A DNA stretch of 64,000 nucleotides from Bacteroidales bacterium (GTDB taxonomy: Bacteria > Bacteroidota > Bacteroidia > Bacteroidales > BM520). The notes beneath the pieces were generated by a model. That model made no database searches, had not been told where the DNA came from, and worked only from the letters and a program-made list of their open reading frames with translations. The stretch covers positions 62,001-126,000 of the forward strand of contig JAEEQW010000002.1 of assembly GCA_016285515.1 (NCBI GenBank), in the 5' to 3' direction. The translations under genes and the position numbers were made by a program. Shown in pieces: positions 1-8,110 of the stretch (position 1 is its first letter; each line of letters begins with the position of its first letter).

Positions 1-2
1 TA

Positions 3-1820
3 GGCATTGATGCGGCAGCATGGCGGTATTTCAACACCACTCCCGACAACCTCACGTGGAGCGAAGCTGCAACTCTCGCGGTCCTGCCCAATACCCCGTC
101 ACTCATCAATCTCGACAAAAATCGTCAAAGACTCCTCGACAAACGCAACAAACTTCTTTCACAACTACCCGATTCCAAAAACAGACTTCCCCGCAAATAT
201 CGCAAAAACACCTCTTTCAACGATGAAGACTTGGAACTGTCGCTTATGGAAACCCTCCCCGACAGCCCCTACCAAATGCCCCAACTCGCATACCACTACC
301 TATCGGATATTGACCTGACCAAACACGGAGAATTAGTCCATTCCCATATTGACTGCAATCTTCAGAAATCGGTTATCGAAATACTCAACCGCCACTACAG
401 GCACAACAGCCCCAATGGAATAGAGAACAGCGCTGTATATATTTACAACTACAAGGACGAGCAGATAATAGCATACGTGGGGAATCTTATGCAGTCGAAA
501 GATGCAGCGATGGTTGACATGGTTAAGGCACAACGTTCCACTGGCAGCATTCTGAAGCCGTTTCTGTATGCAGCCATGCTTGATGACGGTGAACTGTTGC
601 CAGAAATGATACTTCCGGATATTCCAATGAACATCTCCGGATATGCTCCAAAAAACTACTCCGGCGAATTCTGCGGTGCAGTCAAGGCCAACTACGCACT
701 CGCCAAATCACTGAATGCACCGTTTGTGTATCTTCTGCGAAAATACGGAATCAACAAGTTTTATAACGTGCTCAAAGACTTGAAATTATCCGGTCTCGTA
801 TTTCCGGCCGACCACTATGGATTGTCGCTCATCCTAGGTGGAGCCGAAGCCTCACTCTATGATATTGTCAATGCCTATTCACACATGGCTCAAATCATGA
901 AATTCACCGATGGGGAGGGATCCACTACCGTCAAAAATCCAGTGTTCTCGCCTGCTGCCGTTTACCTCACCTTCCAAGCCATGAACGAACTGACACGGCC
1001 GAGCGAACAACAGGCTGGTTGGCACAATTTATCGTCATCACGGACAGTGGCATGGAAAACCGGCACCAGTTTCGGATTCAAAGACGCCTGGTCGGTAGGT
1101 ATTGTTGACGACTATGTAATAGGTGTGTGGGTCGGTAATTCCGATGGCGAAGGACGGACAGGGCTCACCGGCATCAATTCCGCAGCACCAATCCTCTTCG
1201 ACATCCTCAACGTAATGAATGCCAACCTGACTCTTCAAGACTACAACTGCGACTTCATCGAAGTGGAAGTCTGCGAAGAATCAGGACTCCCGAAATCCCA
1301 AGTATGCAATCACACCAAAACAATTCGCGTCCCCAACCACGAAACTATGACTGGCGTATGCAGGTATCACAAGAAAATATTCCTTGACGAAACAAGGCAA
1401 TTCCGCGTCCTGCCCGACTGCTACAATATTGACATTGACAATTACGACATATATTTTGTACTGCCGCCAACAATGGAATGGTTCTATAAAAAAAACAACC
1501 CTACCTACCGTCGGCTACCTCCTCTATATCACGGCTGCCGCAATGACAAAGATGACAGAATCATGTCGTTCATTTATCCGGAAGAATCCATGACGCTTAT
1601 CATTCCAACAGGAATTGAAGGGACGAAGCAGTCGATAGTTTTTGAAATAGCGCACCGTAACCCGGAAAAGACAATCTACTGGAACCTGAACGACAAATAT
1701 CTGGGTGCCACGACAAGTATTCACCAGATGCCAATCCAAGAGAAAAAAGGAAAATACCTGCTACGCTGCATCGACGAGGACGGTAATGAAATCACCCGTA
1801 GGTTTGAAATCGCAGAATGA
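3..1820 (+). CDS. pbpC: Penicillin-binding protein 1C-like, 5' end cut by the window
   Basis: Bifunctional peptidoglycan synthase of the PBP1C type, acting in the periplasm. The reading frame is open from base 3, so the gene starts before the window; the track ORF at 231 is an internal methionine. The first ~30 visible residues (AAWRYFNTTPDNLTWSEAA, LPNTPS) are the end of a GT51 transglycosylase domain. A transpeptidase domain follows, with the SxxK motif in STGSILKP near visible residue 182, an SLN-type motif and KTGTS. The last ~200 residues match the position and character of the PBP1C C-terminal domain. In Bacteroidales pbpC often follows an alpha-2-macroglobulin gene, which would lie outside the window. 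Identification as PBP1C rests on domain order and the C-terminal extension. Confidence 0.88.
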   Translation, partial: GIDAAAWRYFNTTPDNLTWSEAATLAVLPNTPSLINLDKNRQRLLDKRNKLLSQLPDSKNRLPRKYRKNTSFNDEDLELSLMETLPDSPYQMPQLAYHYLSDIDLTKHGELVHSHIDCNLQKSVIEILNRHYRHNSPNGIENSAVYIYNYKDEQIIAYVGNLMQSKDAAMVDMVKAQRSTGSILKPFLYAAMLDDGELLPEMILPDIPMNISGYAPKNYSGEFCGAVKANYALAKSLNAPFVYLLRKYGINKFYNVLKDLKLSGLVFPADHYGLSLILGGAEASLYDIVNAYSHMAQIMKFTDGEGSTTVKNPVFSPAAVYLTFQAMNELTRPSEQQAGWHNLSSSRTVAWKTGTSFGFKDAWSVGIVDDYVIGVWVGNSDGEGRTGLTGINSAAPILFDILNVMNANLTLQDYNCDFIEVEVCEESGLPKSQVCNHTKTIRVPNHETMTGVCRYHKKIFLDETRQFRVLPDCYNIDIDNYDIYFVLPPTMEWFYKKNNPTYRRLPPLYHGCRNDKDDRIMSFIYPEESMTLIIPTGIEGTKQSIVFEIAHRNPEKTIYWNLNDKYLGATTSIHQMPIQEKKGKYLLRCIDEDGNEITRRFEIAE

Positions 1821-1923
1821 ATTGGCCGTGTAACCGGTAATTTCGCGTCGTCAATTTTTGGCAGACAAGAATCGACAAAGATGTATCATTACGTTGACTC
1901 GGAAGGGGCAACGGAGTGCATCC

Positions 1924-1951
1924 GTAGAGACGCACGGCCGTGCGTCTCTAC
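1924..1951. repeat. Perfect 28-bp intergenic palindrome (REP-like)
   Basis: Each arm is GTAGAGACGCACGG and the two arms form a perfect inverted repeat. It lies 16 bp beyond the stop codon of FISUMP gene A, between two convergent genes. No T-run follows on either strand, so it is not a typical intrinsic terminator, although it would form a strong hairpin in either transcript. A dispersed REP-type repeat is the likeliest explanation. Confidence 0.7.
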
Positions 1952-1967
1952 ATGACAGAAACAAAGG

Positions 1968-3287
1968 TTAGTTCTGACGGACAGGTCGTACACTGTAGCC
2001 ACGGTTGCGGAAGTTGAAGTAGTACAAGTAGCAATTTTTGCCCACCTCGAAGTAGAGGTCCCACGCGTTGCCCGGATTGTCGGTGTAGAGCGAACTCGAC
2101 CAGTAGTAGCCGTTGGAACAATCATTGATGAGCTTACTATCCGAACGGTAGCCGGCAGCAGGCAGGAAAAGCATTTGGCCGTTCTTCGCCGTGAACAGCC
2201 TGCCCTGCACCCCATTCTGCGTTGTCCACTTGTTTGTAGTGTTCTGCAACAGCTCATCCCATTGCTCTTTAGTGGGCATACACCAGCCAAGGCCCCTGTT
2301 GGCTGTAGCCGCATCATCACTCGACTGGAGGACAGTCTGGTTATCGGTGAAACTGTAGGTAGTCTTGCTGTAGGTGGTCTTGGGTTGGGTCTCACCCCAA
2401 GCGAAATAGTCGCCATACTCCTCTGGAGAGTTTGCACCAACATTACACGTCGCCCACAAGGTACCGCTCGGCAGACCGAGGTCAACGTAGGCATGCTCCT
2501 CCAACTCGACCTTTTTTGCCTTCACCTCGGTGACATAGCGGCCTTGAGGATAGATTTTCAAATAACTGACGCAGCCAGAAATGGTAGTACATTGCTTGTA
2601 GGCAGCATCCTCCTTATCATTATCATTGAGTAACAGGACAGGACGCACTGAGAAGCCATTGTTTCGAATGGATCTGGCCATGTAGCAGCTGCCCGCCATG
2701 AAGTAGAGATACTGTGCGTAGGGCGGATCGTAGATGTCAAGCGATCGAGACCAGTAGTAGCCATGATATCCTGCATATTTCCTGCACATAGGGTCAGCGT
2801 TTGTAGCGGCAGGCAGGAAAAGAGCCAGACCATTCTTCGCCGTGAACAGCCAGCCATACACACCATTCTGTTTCGACCACTTGTTCGTAGTGTTCTGCAG
2901 TAGCTCTTCCCATTGCTCCTTTGTAGGCATGCACCAGCCGCTACCCCACGAAGTGGCGGGGTCATCATCCGCCTGCAACTCAGTCAGTTTGTCAGTAAAG
3001 CGGTTCTTGCCATAGTTGCGATCAATGCAGTACTTGGTCAACTGTCTATCATTACCATTTTCACAATACTTGTAGGTGTCCCAGTTGTAAATGGTCTTCG
3101 GTTGGGTCTCGCCCCAAGCATAATAGTTGCCATACTCCTCTGGAGAGTTTGCACCAACGTTACACGTAGCCCACAAGGTACCGCTCGGCAGGCCAAGGTC
3201 AACATATTCGTGGTTGTTTTGAGCAAAACTCCGAAATCCGGCCATCAACAATGCGGCCATTACAAACAGATTAATGATTTTCTTCAT
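1968..3287 (-). CDS. Secreted protein with two FISUMP/DUF1566-like domains (gene A)
   Basis: Function unknown; probably a cell-surface or secreted protein. I start it at MKKIINLFVMAALLMAG (3287) because this gives a clean signal peptide ending near SFAQ, whereas the longer track ORF adds 14 non-signal residues. Two copies of the same ~170-residue domain follow, each opening with YVDLGLPSGTLWATCNVGA and ending GFSVRPV or GYSVRPVRQN, joined by a ~70-residue linker (KVELEEHAYVDL). The fold family is FISUMP (TIGR02145)/DUF1566, probably C-type-lectin-like. It is one of four paralogues in the first 9 kb. The last ~55 residues of each domain differ sharply from the paralogues while the scaffold GYYWSSSL...AW.LYF is retained. 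The family call is from motif memory, not a search. Confidence 0.85.
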   Translation of the reverse strand: MKKIINLFVMAALLMAGFRSFAQNNHEYVDLGLPSGTLWATCNVGANSPEEYGNYYAWGETQPKTIYNWDTYKYCENGNDRQLTKYCIDRNYGKNRFTDKLTELQADDDPATSWGSGWCMPTKEQWEELLQNTTNKWSKQNGVYGWLFTAKNGLALFLPAATNADPMCRKYAGYHGYYWSRSLDIYDPPYAQYLYFMAGSCYMARSIRNNGFSVRPVLLLNDNDKEDAAYKQCTTISGCVSYLKIYPQGRYVTEVKAKKVELEEHAYVDLGLPSGTLWATCNVGANSPEEYGDYFAWGETQPKTTYSKTTYSFTDNQTVLQSSDDAATANRGLGWCMPTKEQWDELLQNTTNKWTTQNGVQGRLFTAKNGQMLFLPAAGYRSDSKLINDCSNGYYWSSSLYTDNPGNAWDLYFEVGKNCYLYYFNFRNRGYSVRPVRQN

Positions 3288-3362
3288 GATAAATTTACTT
3301 AATAATCTCAATCGGTGGATTCCCCACACCGTTTGTGCATATGTTTATACATAAATATGTTT

Positions 3363-3400
3363 GTCACCCACCTGATTCAAATGGACTTCGGGCGAGTGAC
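3363..3400 (-). promoter_or_regulatory. 5'-leader stem-loop of gene A (copy 1 of a shared upstream repeat)
   Basis: The arms gtcaccc and gagtgac pair (one G-U) around a loop whose strand complement contains AAGTCCATTTG. The same loop and a similar stem lie upstream of FISUMP genes C and D. The element falls just downstream of the -7 box, so it would form at the very 5' end of the mRNA. Confidence 0.45.
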
Positions 3401-3404
3401 AGGG

Positions 3405-3412
3405 CAAAAGTA
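3405..3412 (-). promoter_or_regulatory. -7 element for gene A
   Basis: The minus strand reads TACTTTTG, a perfect TAnnTTTG match to the Bacteroidota -7 consensus. A TTTG lies about 22 bp further upstream and may be the -33 element. The site lies in a segment repeated upstream of genes C and D. Confidence 0.6.
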
Positions 3413-3534
3413 AGAAAAAAAACGTTATTGCTTCCAAAAGCGTCAGCTTTTTTTCAGGTTAAGACAAAATAAGTTAACCTAGAAAGTATCAGTGTTTTTT
3501 TCAAACAATAGTTGTAGGTATCGAAAATAATACC

Positions 3535-3542
3535 TATCTTTG
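3535..3542 (+). promoter_or_regulatory. -7 element for the DUF4160/DUF2442 pair
   Basis: TATCTTTG matches TAnnTTTG perfectly, and a TTG 20 bp upstream is well placed as the -33 element. It lies 26 bp before the DUF4160 start codon. Confidence 0.65.
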
Positions 3543-3568
3543 CGGCAAGAAAAAATCAAAAAAATAAT

Positions 3569-3808
3569 ATGCCAGAATTATTTCGTTTTTCAGGTTTTTC
3601 GTTCTTCTTCTACAGCAGGGAACATGAACCATTACATATCCACGTTGAGGGCAATGGTGGCATGGCAAAGTTCATTTGGAACGGAACCGAGTTTGAACTG
3701 TTTGAGAAACAGGGTATCAAAGCCAATGATTACAAGAAAATAAAGAAAATCATTGACGAAAATGCCGATATTATCATTAACCGTTGGAAGGAATACTTTG
3801 AAAAATAA
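3569..3808 (+). CDS. DUF4160 protein
   Basis: A 79-residue protein with the DUF4160 hallmarks: MPELFRFSGFSFFFYSREHEPLHIHV at the start and the conserved EPLHIHVEG segment, then a helical C-terminus ending NRWKEYFEK. It is full length for the family. The DUF2442 gene follows 13 bp downstream, a common pairing in bacteria that is often listed as a putative toxin-antitoxin module; which partner would be toxic is not evident from sequence. The pair is inserted, on the opposite strand, between FISUMP genes A and B, consistent with a mobile or addiction cassette. The biochemical role is unknown. Confidence 0.85.
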   Translation: MPELFRFSGFSFFFYSREHEPLHIHVEGNGGMAKFIWNGTEFELFEKQGIKANDYKKIKKIIDENADIIINRWKEYFEK

Positions 3809-3821
3809 AGGAAGAAGCCCT

Positions 3822-4223
3822 ATGAAAATTACAGAAATTTGGTTTGATGCCGATTACATTTACGGCAAAGATGAGGCAGGGAAAGAATACAAACAATCGT
3901 TACTTTGGTATCCCAAACTACGTGAAGCAAGTGATGATGAACGTAGCCAATACACATTTGGCATGGGAGGAATTCATTGGCGCAGACTTGACGAAGACAT
4001 CAGTTTCGAAAGTTTTGGGTATGACGATGCCGAGCCAAGTGCCATGCAACGTTTCTTTCTGGTACATAAGGAAATCAATGTGGCAGAATTTGCACGACTG
4101 ATAGGATTGAACCCAACACTGCTCCGCAATTACATCAACGGTTTCAAGAAGCCCTCAAAAGAACGCGAGCAGGAAATCATAGACTTCATCCACAAGTTAG
4201 GCAAAGAAATGGCGGTATATTAA
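3822..4223 (+). CDS. DUF2442 protein with C-terminal helix-turn-helix
   Basis: A 133-residue protein. I start it at MKITEIWFDADYIYGK (3822), preceded by a purine-rich AAGGAAG ribosome-binding site; the track ORF start at 3753 would run deep into DUF4160. The N-terminal ~80 residues are DUF2442 (WYPKLREASDDER). The C-terminal ~50 residues (VAEFARLIGLNPTLLRNYIN) form an XRE-type helix-turn-helix, suggesting DNA binding and autoregulation, as expected for the antitoxin-like member of the DUF4160/DUF2442 pair. That role is inferred from architecture and pairing only. Confidence 0.83.
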   Translation: MKITEIWFDADYIYGKDEAGKEYKQSLLWYPKLREASDDERSQYTFGMGGIHWRRLDEDISFESFGYDDAEPSAMQRFFLVHKEINVAEFARLIGLNPTLLRNYINGFKKPSKEREQEIIDFIHKLGKEMAVY

Positions 4224-4259
4224 GCCCCATTAGTCAACCTGACTCAGCTCGTGTGGACG

Positions 4260-4321
4260 AAAAAGTTGTCGGACGGGGTTGAGTGGCGCACTCCCGTGCG
4301 CACCCCGCCCTACAACTTTTT
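4260..4321. terminator. Long bidirectional hairpin between DUF2442 and FISUMP gene B
   Basis: The outer arms AAAAAGTTGT and ACAACTTTTT pair perfectly, an imperfect GC-rich middle (ACGGGGT/ACCCCGC) follows, and the inner arms GCGCAC/GTGCGC close on a short loop. T-runs flank both sides, so it can terminate both convergent transcripts. The size and near-symmetry would also fit a small MITE-like element. Confidence 0.65.
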
Positions 4322-4362
4322 AGCTCCTGCCCGTCCTGCCTGTAGGTGAACAGAACAAAAGG

Positions 4363-5052
4363 TTATTTCTGACTCGCTGAACGCACTGCCCGGACGGATA
4401 AACCGCTATCGCGATCGATGTAGTCCACGACGTAGTAGTCCGAACCGAAGCCGAAACCCCACGCGCTGAACGGGTAGTCCGTGTTGAGCGAACTCGACAA
4501 GTAGCCGCAATCCGAGCCAACGTATCTGATCTCGTCGCACCAACGGAAGCCCGCAGCGGGCAGGAAGAGACTGTTACCGTTGCTCGCGGTGAAGAGCCTG
4601 CCGTTCACACCATTTTGGGTAGTCCATACACTATTGGTATTGTCCCGCAATTCTTCCCATTGGTCAGCTGAGGGCATGCACCAGTCGCTGCCCCAGTTGG
4701 CTGTGGCCGCATCGTCACTCGGCACCAAGGTGGTCAGGTTGTCGGTGAAGCCGTTGTTGCCATAATCAGACTTGTTGCAATACTTCGTGAGCTTGGCATA
4801 ACCACCGTTGCAGTACTTGTAGGTAGTCCAGATGTAATCATCTTTCGGTGCAGTTTCACCCCATGCAAAATAGTCGCCATACTCCTCTGGAGAGTTGGCC
4901 CCAACGTTGCAGGTGGCCCACAGCGTGCCGCTCGGCAGACCGAGGTCAACGTAGTCGTGGTCATCGTTTTCCTCTGTGGGTTTGCATCCCGCGGCGAACA
5001 CCATTGCTGCTGTAATTAGCATGATGATTGATAACTTTTGAAACTTTTTCAT
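4363..5052 (-). CDS. FISUMP/DUF1566-like lipoprotein (gene B)
   Basis: About 229 residues: a lipoprotein signal MKKFQKLSIIMLITAAMVFAAGC with lipobox FAAGC, a short acidic spacer, then one FISUMP-type domain (DYVDLGLPSGTLWATCNVGA ... SVRAVRSASQK). An ATG two codons upstream (5058) is an alternative start; I chose 5052 because paralogues C and D have only this ATG in the aligned position (TTG replaces the upstream one). It is probably exported to the outer membrane; function unknown. It is nearly identical to gene D up to FLPAAG. Beyond that point most differing codons are non-synonymous while the scaffold SSSL.TD.P..AW.F.F is kept. Confidence 0.85.
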   Translation of the reverse strand: MKKFQKLSIIMLITAAMVFAAGCKPTEENDDHDYVDLGLPSGTLWATCNVGANSPEEYGDYFAWGETAPKDDYIWTTYKYCNGGYAKLTKYCNKSDYGNNGFTDNLTTLVPSDDAATANWGSDWCMPSADQWEELRDNTNSVWTTQNGVNGRLFTASNGNSLFLPAAGFRWCDEIRYVGSDCGYLSSSLNTDYPFSAWGFGFGSDYYVVDYIDRDSGLSVRAVRSASQK

Positions 5053-5127
5053 ATTCATTTACTCTTTTCTCGCCAACACCCCAAATCTTGCGAAGTTCGT
5101 TAGACAAAACCTGTGATGTTGACAATG

Positions 5128-5135
5128 CAAAGTTA
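5128..5135 (-). promoter_or_regulatory. -7 element for gene B
   Basis: The minus strand reads TAACTTTG, a perfect TAnnTTTG match, with TTG exactly 19 bp further upstream as the -33 element. Unlike A, C and D, this gene does not carry the shared upstream repeat with the leader hairpin. Confidence 0.65.
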
Positions 5136-5335
5136 CATTTTATTTTCTCATTTCCAACAGTTTAATGATATTTTTTTTGCGGTGTGAGTGGAAATAATAT
5201 ATTGATATTCAATATATTGTGATTAAAATTTATACCTAATCCGCTCCACATCACATGCAGGCATTAAGAAAAAACGTAATTGCAGATGCGGTTACTATCG
5301 GAAATGCCCAGGAAAGCTCCAAAGTTTGTTCCATA

Positions 5336-6700
5336 TCAAATCTTTCCCACAGCATATAGCGGCACAATGCGCACATGGCGGATTTCACTACGGTCTTGCA
5401 AGTCGGAATATTTGAATTCACCAAAGTTCTCCAACGAACAACGAACAGCTTCATGCAAATGCTTTTCCCTCATGAATGTCCAAAGGCTTTTCATCCCGCC
5501 TTGAGTGCTGGATTTTACTTCGACAGGCAGCACTGCCATATCCTTGATTTGCAGGTAATCCACCTCGGCCGTGCTGTTGCCTGTCTTTTCCCAATAGAAC
5601 AGTTTCTCCCTTTGGATAGGGTTTTTGTATCGAACTATCTCAAGTCCGGCAACCATTTCCGTAATCGCGCCTTTGTTGACAAGGTCGTGGGGCGAACCAA
5701 CCATGATGAGCTCTATTAGTTGACGTGATTCTGCAAGGTCGAGTTGCAGCACAGATAGTAGCAGTCCTGGGTCAAGGAAAAGGTACTTAGCCCGATGGGA
5801 TTTGGATTCGGCGTCCAAAGGAATGTCGTTGGCTGCGGTTGCAATCACGGGAGTGATAATGCCAGCATGTGTCAATTGTCGCAAGGCTTCCCTGATGTTT
5901 TGGCTTCTTACATCTCGGGCAATTCCCGTTAAAGAAATGGGGTTGCCGATTTGATGACAAACACCGCGCATAACGACACGAAGCAGGTCGGGATTGGCGT
6001 TCTTCTTGTATTTGTTGAAGTCGTCCTCGTATGTGAGAATGATGTCGTTTTGAACTTTTTGGCAGCGTAGGAAATCTTGGTTATTTACCCATGCAGCTAC
6101 GGATTCGGGCATTCCGCCTACCATGAGATAAATGCGGTACAGTTCAACAAGTTTATTATGAAATGGTAAGTCGAGCGGATGTTGGCTGTCGGCCATGTCA
6201 CGCATGGAGGCAATTCCTTGGTTACCCGTGGCATCAAGGAATTCGTCGAAGGTCATGGGGTACATAAACAATGAATGAATTCTACCCACGCCGAAAGCAG
6301 GTAGGTTTTCGAGGGTGAACTCAAGAAGCGAACCTGCGGCAATGACATGCAAATCAGGATAGTCTTCTTTGAAAAAACGTAATGCCATGATTGCCTCTGG
6401 ACAATCTTGAATTTCATCTAAAAACAACAAAGTTTTGCCCGCCTCAATAGGGACATTGATGTATTTTGAGATTTTGCCGGCAATCAGTTTCACGTCAAGG
6501 TCACCGGAAAAAAAAGTCTTAGCCTCTCTTTGACGCTCAAAGTTGATCTCTGCAAAATATTTGAATTGTTTTCCCAAATGTCTTGCAGCGGATGACTTTC
6601 CAACCTGACGCGCCCCTCGCAAAAGCAGAGGTTTGTGTGTGGAATCATCCTTCCATTCGATGAGGTATTTGTCTATAATTCTGCTGAAGTATTCTTTCAT
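5336..6700 (-). CDS. AAA_14/DUF4143 family ATPase
   Basis: A 454-residue protein of the AAA_14-DUF4143 family, abundant in Bacteroidales and of unknown cellular role. Walker A is GARQVGKS (residues 29-36) and Walker B is LLFLDE (91-96). A sensor-like AAGSLLEF follows, and the C-terminal DUF4143 part contains EVDYLQ...LPVEVKS near residue 390, reminiscent of PD-(D/E)xK nuclease folds. The protein is full length. It stands alone between FISUMP genes B and C on the same strand. Its promoter overlaps three 33-bp-spaced repeats, suggesting specific regulation, perhaps by its own product. Family assignment is secure; function is not. Confidence 0.88.
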   Translation of the reverse strand: MKEYFSRIIDKYLIEWKDDSTHKPLLLRGARQVGKSSAARHLGKQFKYFAEINFERQREAKTFFSGDLDVKLIAGKISKYINVPIEAGKTLLFLDEIQDCPEAIMALRFFKEDYPDLHVIAAGSLLEFTLENLPAFGVGRIHSLFMYPMTFDEFLDATGNQGIASMRDMADSQHPLDLPFHNKLVELYRIYLMVGGMPESVAAWVNNQDFLRCQKVQNDIILTYEDDFNKYKKNANPDLLRVVMRGVCHQIGNPISLTGIARDVRSQNIREALRQLTHAGIITPVIATAANDIPLDAESKSHRAKYLFLDPGLLLSVLQLDLAESRQLIELIMVGSPHDLVNKGAITEMVAGLEIVRYKNPIQREKLFYWEKTGNSTAEVDYLQIKDMAVLPVEVKSSTQGGMKSLWTFMREKHLHEAVRCSLENFGEFKYSDLQDRSEIRHVRIVPLYAVGKI

Positions 6701-6725
6701 TGGCTAAAATATTGATTTTGTGCTG

Positions 6726-6733
6726 CAAAAATA
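6726..6733 (-). promoter_or_regulatory. -7 element for the DUF4143 ATPase gene
   Basis: The minus strand reads TATTTTTG, a perfect TAnnTTTG. The likely -33 TTG lies 18 bp upstream inside iteron 1 (6746-6760). The start codon is 25 bp downstream. Confidence 0.65.
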
Positions 6734-6745
6734 CAAAATTTTGCC

Positions 6746-6826
6746 GAAATCCAAGAAATATTTCTTCAGTTTTTTGTTGAAATCCAAGAAATAATTTACC
6801 GTTTTTTTGATGAAATCCAAGAAAAA
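6746..6826. repeat. Three 15-bp iterons at exact 33-bp spacing
   Basis: GAAATCCAAGAAATA occurs at 6746 and 6779, and GAAATCCAAGAAAAA at 6812, with AT-rich 18-bp spacers that are not conserved. The 33-bp period is about three helical turns, so the copies lie on one face of the DNA. Copy 1 overlaps the -33 region of the DUF4143 promoter. This arrangement fits an operator array. Confidence 0.8.
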
Positions 6827-6911
6827 AGCAGAGAAGTTGTACTGCTTTGTACTGCGTGTGTACTGCTTGCAAAAAGTAGACACAAAATTTTTTTTTCTAA
6901 CGTTACAAACG

Positions 6912-7925
6912 TCAGTTCTGACGCGCGGCGCGCACTGCCCGGACGGATCGACCGTCGCAGCGTTTGCTTCGGTACGTGTAGCAGTAGCTGCCCGAATCGA
7001 AGTAGAAGCTCCACGCATCGAACGGGTAGCTCGTGCAGAGTGAATTCCACCAATAGTAACCGTTTGAGTTATCGTTGTTGTAGAAATCGTCTTCCCGATA
7101 GTATCCAGCTGCAGGCAGGAACAGACTGTTACCGTTGCTCGCGGTGAAGAGTCTGCCGAACACACCATTACTGGTGATCGCCCATACAATATTGGTATTG
7201 TTCCACAATTCTATCCATTGGTCACCTGAGGGTATGCACCAGTCGTTGCCCCAGTTGGCTGTGGCCGCATCGTCATCCGACTCCAAGGTGGTCAGGTTGT
7301 CGGTGAAGTAGTTGTTGCCATAATCAGACTTGTTGCAATATTTCGTGAGCTTGACAGTATCACCGTTACAGTTACAGTACTTGTAGGTACTCCAATTGTA
7401 ATAGGACTTCGGTTGGGTCTCGCCCCAAGCGAAATAGTCGCCATAACCTTCGGGAGTGGTCGCACCAACGTTGCAGGTGGCCCACAAAGTGCCACTCGGC
7501 AGACCGAGGTCAACATATTCATGGTCGTCGCCGCCACCACCGTTCTCCTTGGTGGTGAAGCTCTTGTCCTCTCCATAGTAATACTCCGAGCCACACAGAG
7601 CGTATGCACGGACATGATAGGTCGTTGCGGGCGCAAGTCCCGTAATGACGCAAACGTATGACTCGCTCCAGTTCGAGATGGAAAGATGCGAGTCCTCCAC
7701 AGTAGGCTCGCTGTCCGTACCCCAACACACTCCAAGTTCAGTCAGCGACAGACCTTGGCTAACAATTACAGCGCCACCACATACTGCGGTCGTGCTTGTA
7801 ATGTACTGTGGCGTGTGGGTGGTCACCTTCACGTCCGAATCGTTGTCCTCTTTGGGAGTGCATCCCGCAGCGAACACCACCGCTGTCATTAGTATGATGA
7901 TTGATAACTTTTGAAACTTTTTCAT
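6912..7925 (-). CDS. FISUMP/DUF1566-like lipoprotein with N-terminal Fn3-like domain (gene C)
   Basis: 337 residues. The start is the ATG at 7925; the track start at 7931 is a TTG. The lipoprotein signal is MKKFQKLSIIILMTAVVFAAGC. Residues ~30-125 (TPQYITSTTAVCGG ... YHVRAYALCGSEYYYGEDKSFTT) look like a fibronectin-III-type domain. After a GGGGDD linker comes one FISUMP-type domain ending RSVRAVRAARQN. The Fn3-like insert (~110 residues) is absent from the otherwise parallel gene D. Probably surface exposed; function unknown. The C-terminal ~55 residues are highly divergent from the paralogues at scattered positions. Confidence 0.85.
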   Translation of the reverse strand: MKKFQKLSIIILMTAVVFAAGCTPKEDNDSDVKVTTHTPQYITSTTAVCGGAVIVSQGLSLTELGVCWGTDSEPTVEDSHLSISNWSESYVCVITGLAPATTYHVRAYALCGSEYYYGEDKSFTTKENGGGGDDHEYVDLGLPSGTLWATCNVGATTPEGYGDYFAWGETQPKSYYNWSTYKYCNCNGDTVKLTKYCNKSDYGNNYFTDNLTTLESDDDAATANWGNDWCIPSGDQWIELWNNTNIVWAITSNGVFGRLFTASNGNSLFLPAAGYYREDDFYNNDNSNGYYWWNSLCTSYPFDAWSFYFDSGSYCYTYRSKRCDGRSVRAVRAARQN

Positions 7926-7988
7926 ATTCAATTGGTATTAATGAATCGTATATAAAACGTCAGTTCAATATCTTTCTCAATATATTTG

Positions 7989-8025
7989 TCGCTCACTTGA
8001 CCCAAATGGACTTTATGCAAGTGAC
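7989..8025 (-). promoter_or_regulatory. 5'-leader stem-loop of gene C (copy 2)
   Basis: The arms cacttg and caagtg pair perfectly around a loop containing AAGTCCATTTG on the transcribed strand. It occupies the same position as the elements of genes A and D but has a different stem sequence. Confidence 0.45.
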
Positions 8026-8029
8026 AGGA

Positions 8030-8037
8030 CAAAATTA
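8030..8037 (-). promoter_or_regulatory. -7 element for gene C
   Basis: The minus strand reads TAATTTTG, a perfect TAnnTTTG. A TTTG about 22 bp upstream is a possible -33 element. It lies within the A/C/D shared upstream repeat. Confidence 0.6.
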
Positions 8038-8110
8038 AGAAAAAAAACGTAATTGCTCCCAAATCTGTCAACAATTTTCAGGAAAAGTCACATCTAAATG
8101 TAAGCTGGGG

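Noticed and set aside
1889-2494. 201-residue minus-strand ORF and similar long alternative frames over the FISUMP genes.
   Set aside because: Shadow frames of the GC-rich FISUMP coding sequence; Arg/Thr/Ser-rich composition and no domain.
6746-6826. Short regularly spaced repeats that could suggest a CRISPR array.
   Set aside because: Only three copies, 15-bp cores, 18-bp AT-rich spacers, no leader or cas genes, and direct overlap with a promoter; an operator array fits better.
6704-7189. 161-residue minus-strand ORF with FLDF repeats (FFLDFIKK, FLDFNKK, FLDFGK).
   Set aside because: It is a chance reading through the 33-bp iterons (33 is a multiple of 3) and out of frame with FISUMP gene C.
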